Source: a bacterium (GTDB lineage Bacteria; Desulfobacterota; GWC2-55-46; S146-80; JALXFI01). Taken from it: a stretch of 6,254 nt of DNA. The stretch is taken from contig JALXFI010000183.1 of the NCBI GenBank assembly GCA_027069035.1, positions 1 to 6,254 of the forward strand. Direction: 5' to 3'. Shown here piece after piece: positions 5,654-6,254 of the stretch. The stretch's first letter is position 1. Each line of letters starts with the position of its first letter. The position numbers and the translations under genes were made by a program. The notes under the pieces were generated by a model. It worked only from the letters and a program-made list of their open reading frames with translations, was not told the origin of the DNA and did not search any database.

Positions 5654-6052
5654 GTGTTTTTCAAACTCTTTCTTATATTCATAATCCTTCCGATAATAGA
5701 GCTCGCACTGCTTATAAAGATAGGCACGGTTATCGGCGTATTTAACACAATCTCCATTATCATCATTACGGCGCTTGCCGGCTCTTATATGGTAAAGATG
5801 GAAGGGCTTGGTGTTATCAGAAGGTTTCAGGAGAATCTTTCAAGAGGCATCTTCCCTTCGGAAGAGCTGATCGACGGCGCCTTTGTCATTATTGCAGGGG
5901 CATTTCTTATAACCCCCGGGATCTTAACCGATATCACCGGTTTTTTATTTGTATTTCCCCCGTCAAGAAATCTGATAAAGGAGAGGATAAAGATATACTT
6001 AAAAAGGAAGATAGATTCCGGCAATGTCAACATCTTCTTCGGCGGCTTTTAG
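5654..6052 (+). CDS. fxsA: FxsA family membrane protein
   Basis: FxsA is a small inner-membrane protein; overexpression of the E. coli protein relieves exclusion of phage T7 by the F plasmid, and its normal role is unknown. The 132-aa product has three hydrophobic segments (about 4-21, 25-46 and 76-101). It carries the family's PIIEL motif (13-17), a cytoplasmic-type loop rich in charge (48-70), and the signature TPGILTDITGF (87-97) followed by FPPSR (101-105), then a basic tail (106-120). E. coli FxsA is longer (158 aa) mainly through its C-terminal tail. The start is GTG, with GGGG 5 nt upstream. It is transcribed divergently from the fmdB-like gene. A 99-nt gap separates it from the next plus-strand gene, and no convincing terminator lies in that gap, so read-through is possible. 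Confidence 0.9.
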   Translation: MFFKLFLIFIILPIIELALLIKIGTVIGVFNTISIIIITALAGSYMVKMEGLGVIRRFQENLSRGIFPSEELIDGAFVIIAGAFLITPGILTDITGFLFVFPPSRNLIKERIKIYLKRKIDSGNVNIFFGGF

Positions 6053-6098
6053 TTTATGTTGATCTGTTATTGTTTCTTCCCATTTTATTGACATAAAC
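6052..6098. repeat. 8-bp inverted repeat after fxsA
   Basis: GTTTATGT (6052-6059) and ACATAAAC (6091-6098) are exact reverse complements separated by 31 nt. The stem is AT-rich and no U-tract follows, so it is not a convincing intrinsic terminator. It starts on the last base of the fxsA stop codon. Confidence 0.25.
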
Positions 6099-6116
6099 AT
6101 AGAAATATTGTATCTA
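6088..6116 (+). promoter_or_regulatory. Possible promoter of the glutaredoxin-like gene
   Basis: A perfect TTGACA (6088-6093) is followed after 17 nt by TATCTA (6111-6116), which matches only 3 of 6 consensus bases. Together with the strong ribosome binding site downstream it suggests that the last gene can be expressed separately from fxsA. Confidence 0.3.
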
Positions 6117-6137
6117 TTACAACACCTGTTAAGATTT

Positions 6138-6144
6138 AAGGAGG
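6138..6144 (+). promoter_or_regulatory. Strong ribosome binding site of the glutaredoxin-like gene
   Basis: AAGGAGG lies 7 nt before the ATG at 6152. It is the closest match to the canonical Shine-Dalgarno sequence in the window and fixes the start of the truncated last gene. Confidence 0.75.
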
Positions 6145-6151
6145 ATAATCT

Positions 6152-6254
6152 ATGTTGGAACTCTATCAGTTTGAAGAATGTCCGTATTGTGCAAGGGTGA
6201 GGACAAAGATGACAGACCTTGGCATCGACTATATTATAAGGAATGAACCGAGAG
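6152..6254 (+). CDS. Glutaredoxin / GST N-terminal domain protein, cut by the window edge
   Basis: Only the first 34 codons are present. The reading begins MLELYQFEECPYC and continues into an amphipathic helix (ARVRTKMTDLGIDY) and the next strand. This is the beta-alpha-beta start of a thioredoxin-fold protein with a glutaredoxin-type CPYC redox motif (residues 10-13). The LYQFEECPYCARV form is common both in small glutaredoxins and in two-domain glutathione-S-transferase-like proteins, and the missing C-terminus prevents a choice. CPYC with both cysteines implies dithiol thiol-disulfide exchange. The start is well defined by AAGGAGG 7 nt upstream. Confidence 0.8.
   Translation, partial: MLELYQFEECPYCARVRTKMTDLGIDYIIRNEPR

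Noticed and set aside
1..6254. Mobile element, CRISPR array or phage-defence island
   Set aside because: No transposase, integrase, regularly spaced repeats or toxin/nuclease genes are present. FxsA's link with T7/F exclusion in E. coli is an overexpression effect and does not make this a defence locus.

Overview
This 6.25-kb window comes from a bacterium of moderate-to-low GC content (AT-rich intergenic DNA, roughly 40% GC by eye). It carries seven complete protein genes and the start of an eighth. The proteins look Gram-negative. The FmdB-type zinc ribbon with a long acidic tail, the phasin-like protein next to UbiB, and the FxsA and CPYC-type redox proteins recall Deltaproteobacteria (Desulfobacterota)-like or Nitrospirota-like lineages. 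There is no phylogenetic marker here, so that placement is a guess.

Layout. Positions 44-4715 (minus strand) form a tight five-gene unit, transcribed ubiG -> ubiU -> ubiV -> phasin-like gene -> ubiB. The spacings are a 4-nt ATGA overlap, 1 nt, 37 nt and about 18 nt. A TTGACA-type promoter lies upstream at 4800-4829 and a 9-bp hairpin follows ubiB at 16-36. Upstream of the unit, also on the minus strand, is a separate fmdB-like zinc-ribbon gene (4935-5423). A perfect 12-bp stem-loop at 4839-4872 separates it from the operon. A 230-bp AT-rich divergent intergenic region (5424-5653) then holds candidate promoters for both directions and two AT-rich palindromes. On the plus strand are fxsA (5654-6052) and the first 34 codons of a glutaredoxin/GST-N-like gene (6152 to the window edge).

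Function. The five-gene unit reads as a quinone-biosynthesis cassette. UbiU and UbiV are peptidase-U32-family iron-sulfur proteins which, in E. coli, carry out the O2-independent hydroxylations of ubiquinone synthesis. Both proteins here keep all four cluster-ligand cysteines at exactly the E. coli spacings. UbiG supplies the O-methylations, and UbiB is the atypical ABC1-family kinase/ATPase that assists the pathway at the membrane. The small helical phasin-like protein between ubiV and ubiB is the least understood member and may be an accessory factor. No O2-dependent hydroxylase (UbiI/H/F/L/M, Coq7), UbiT, UbiA or UbiE is in the window. The final quinone (ubiquinone or a related benzoquinone) therefore cannot be decided from this sequence.

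No tRNA, rRNA, CRISPR array, insertion sequence or prophage signature was seen.
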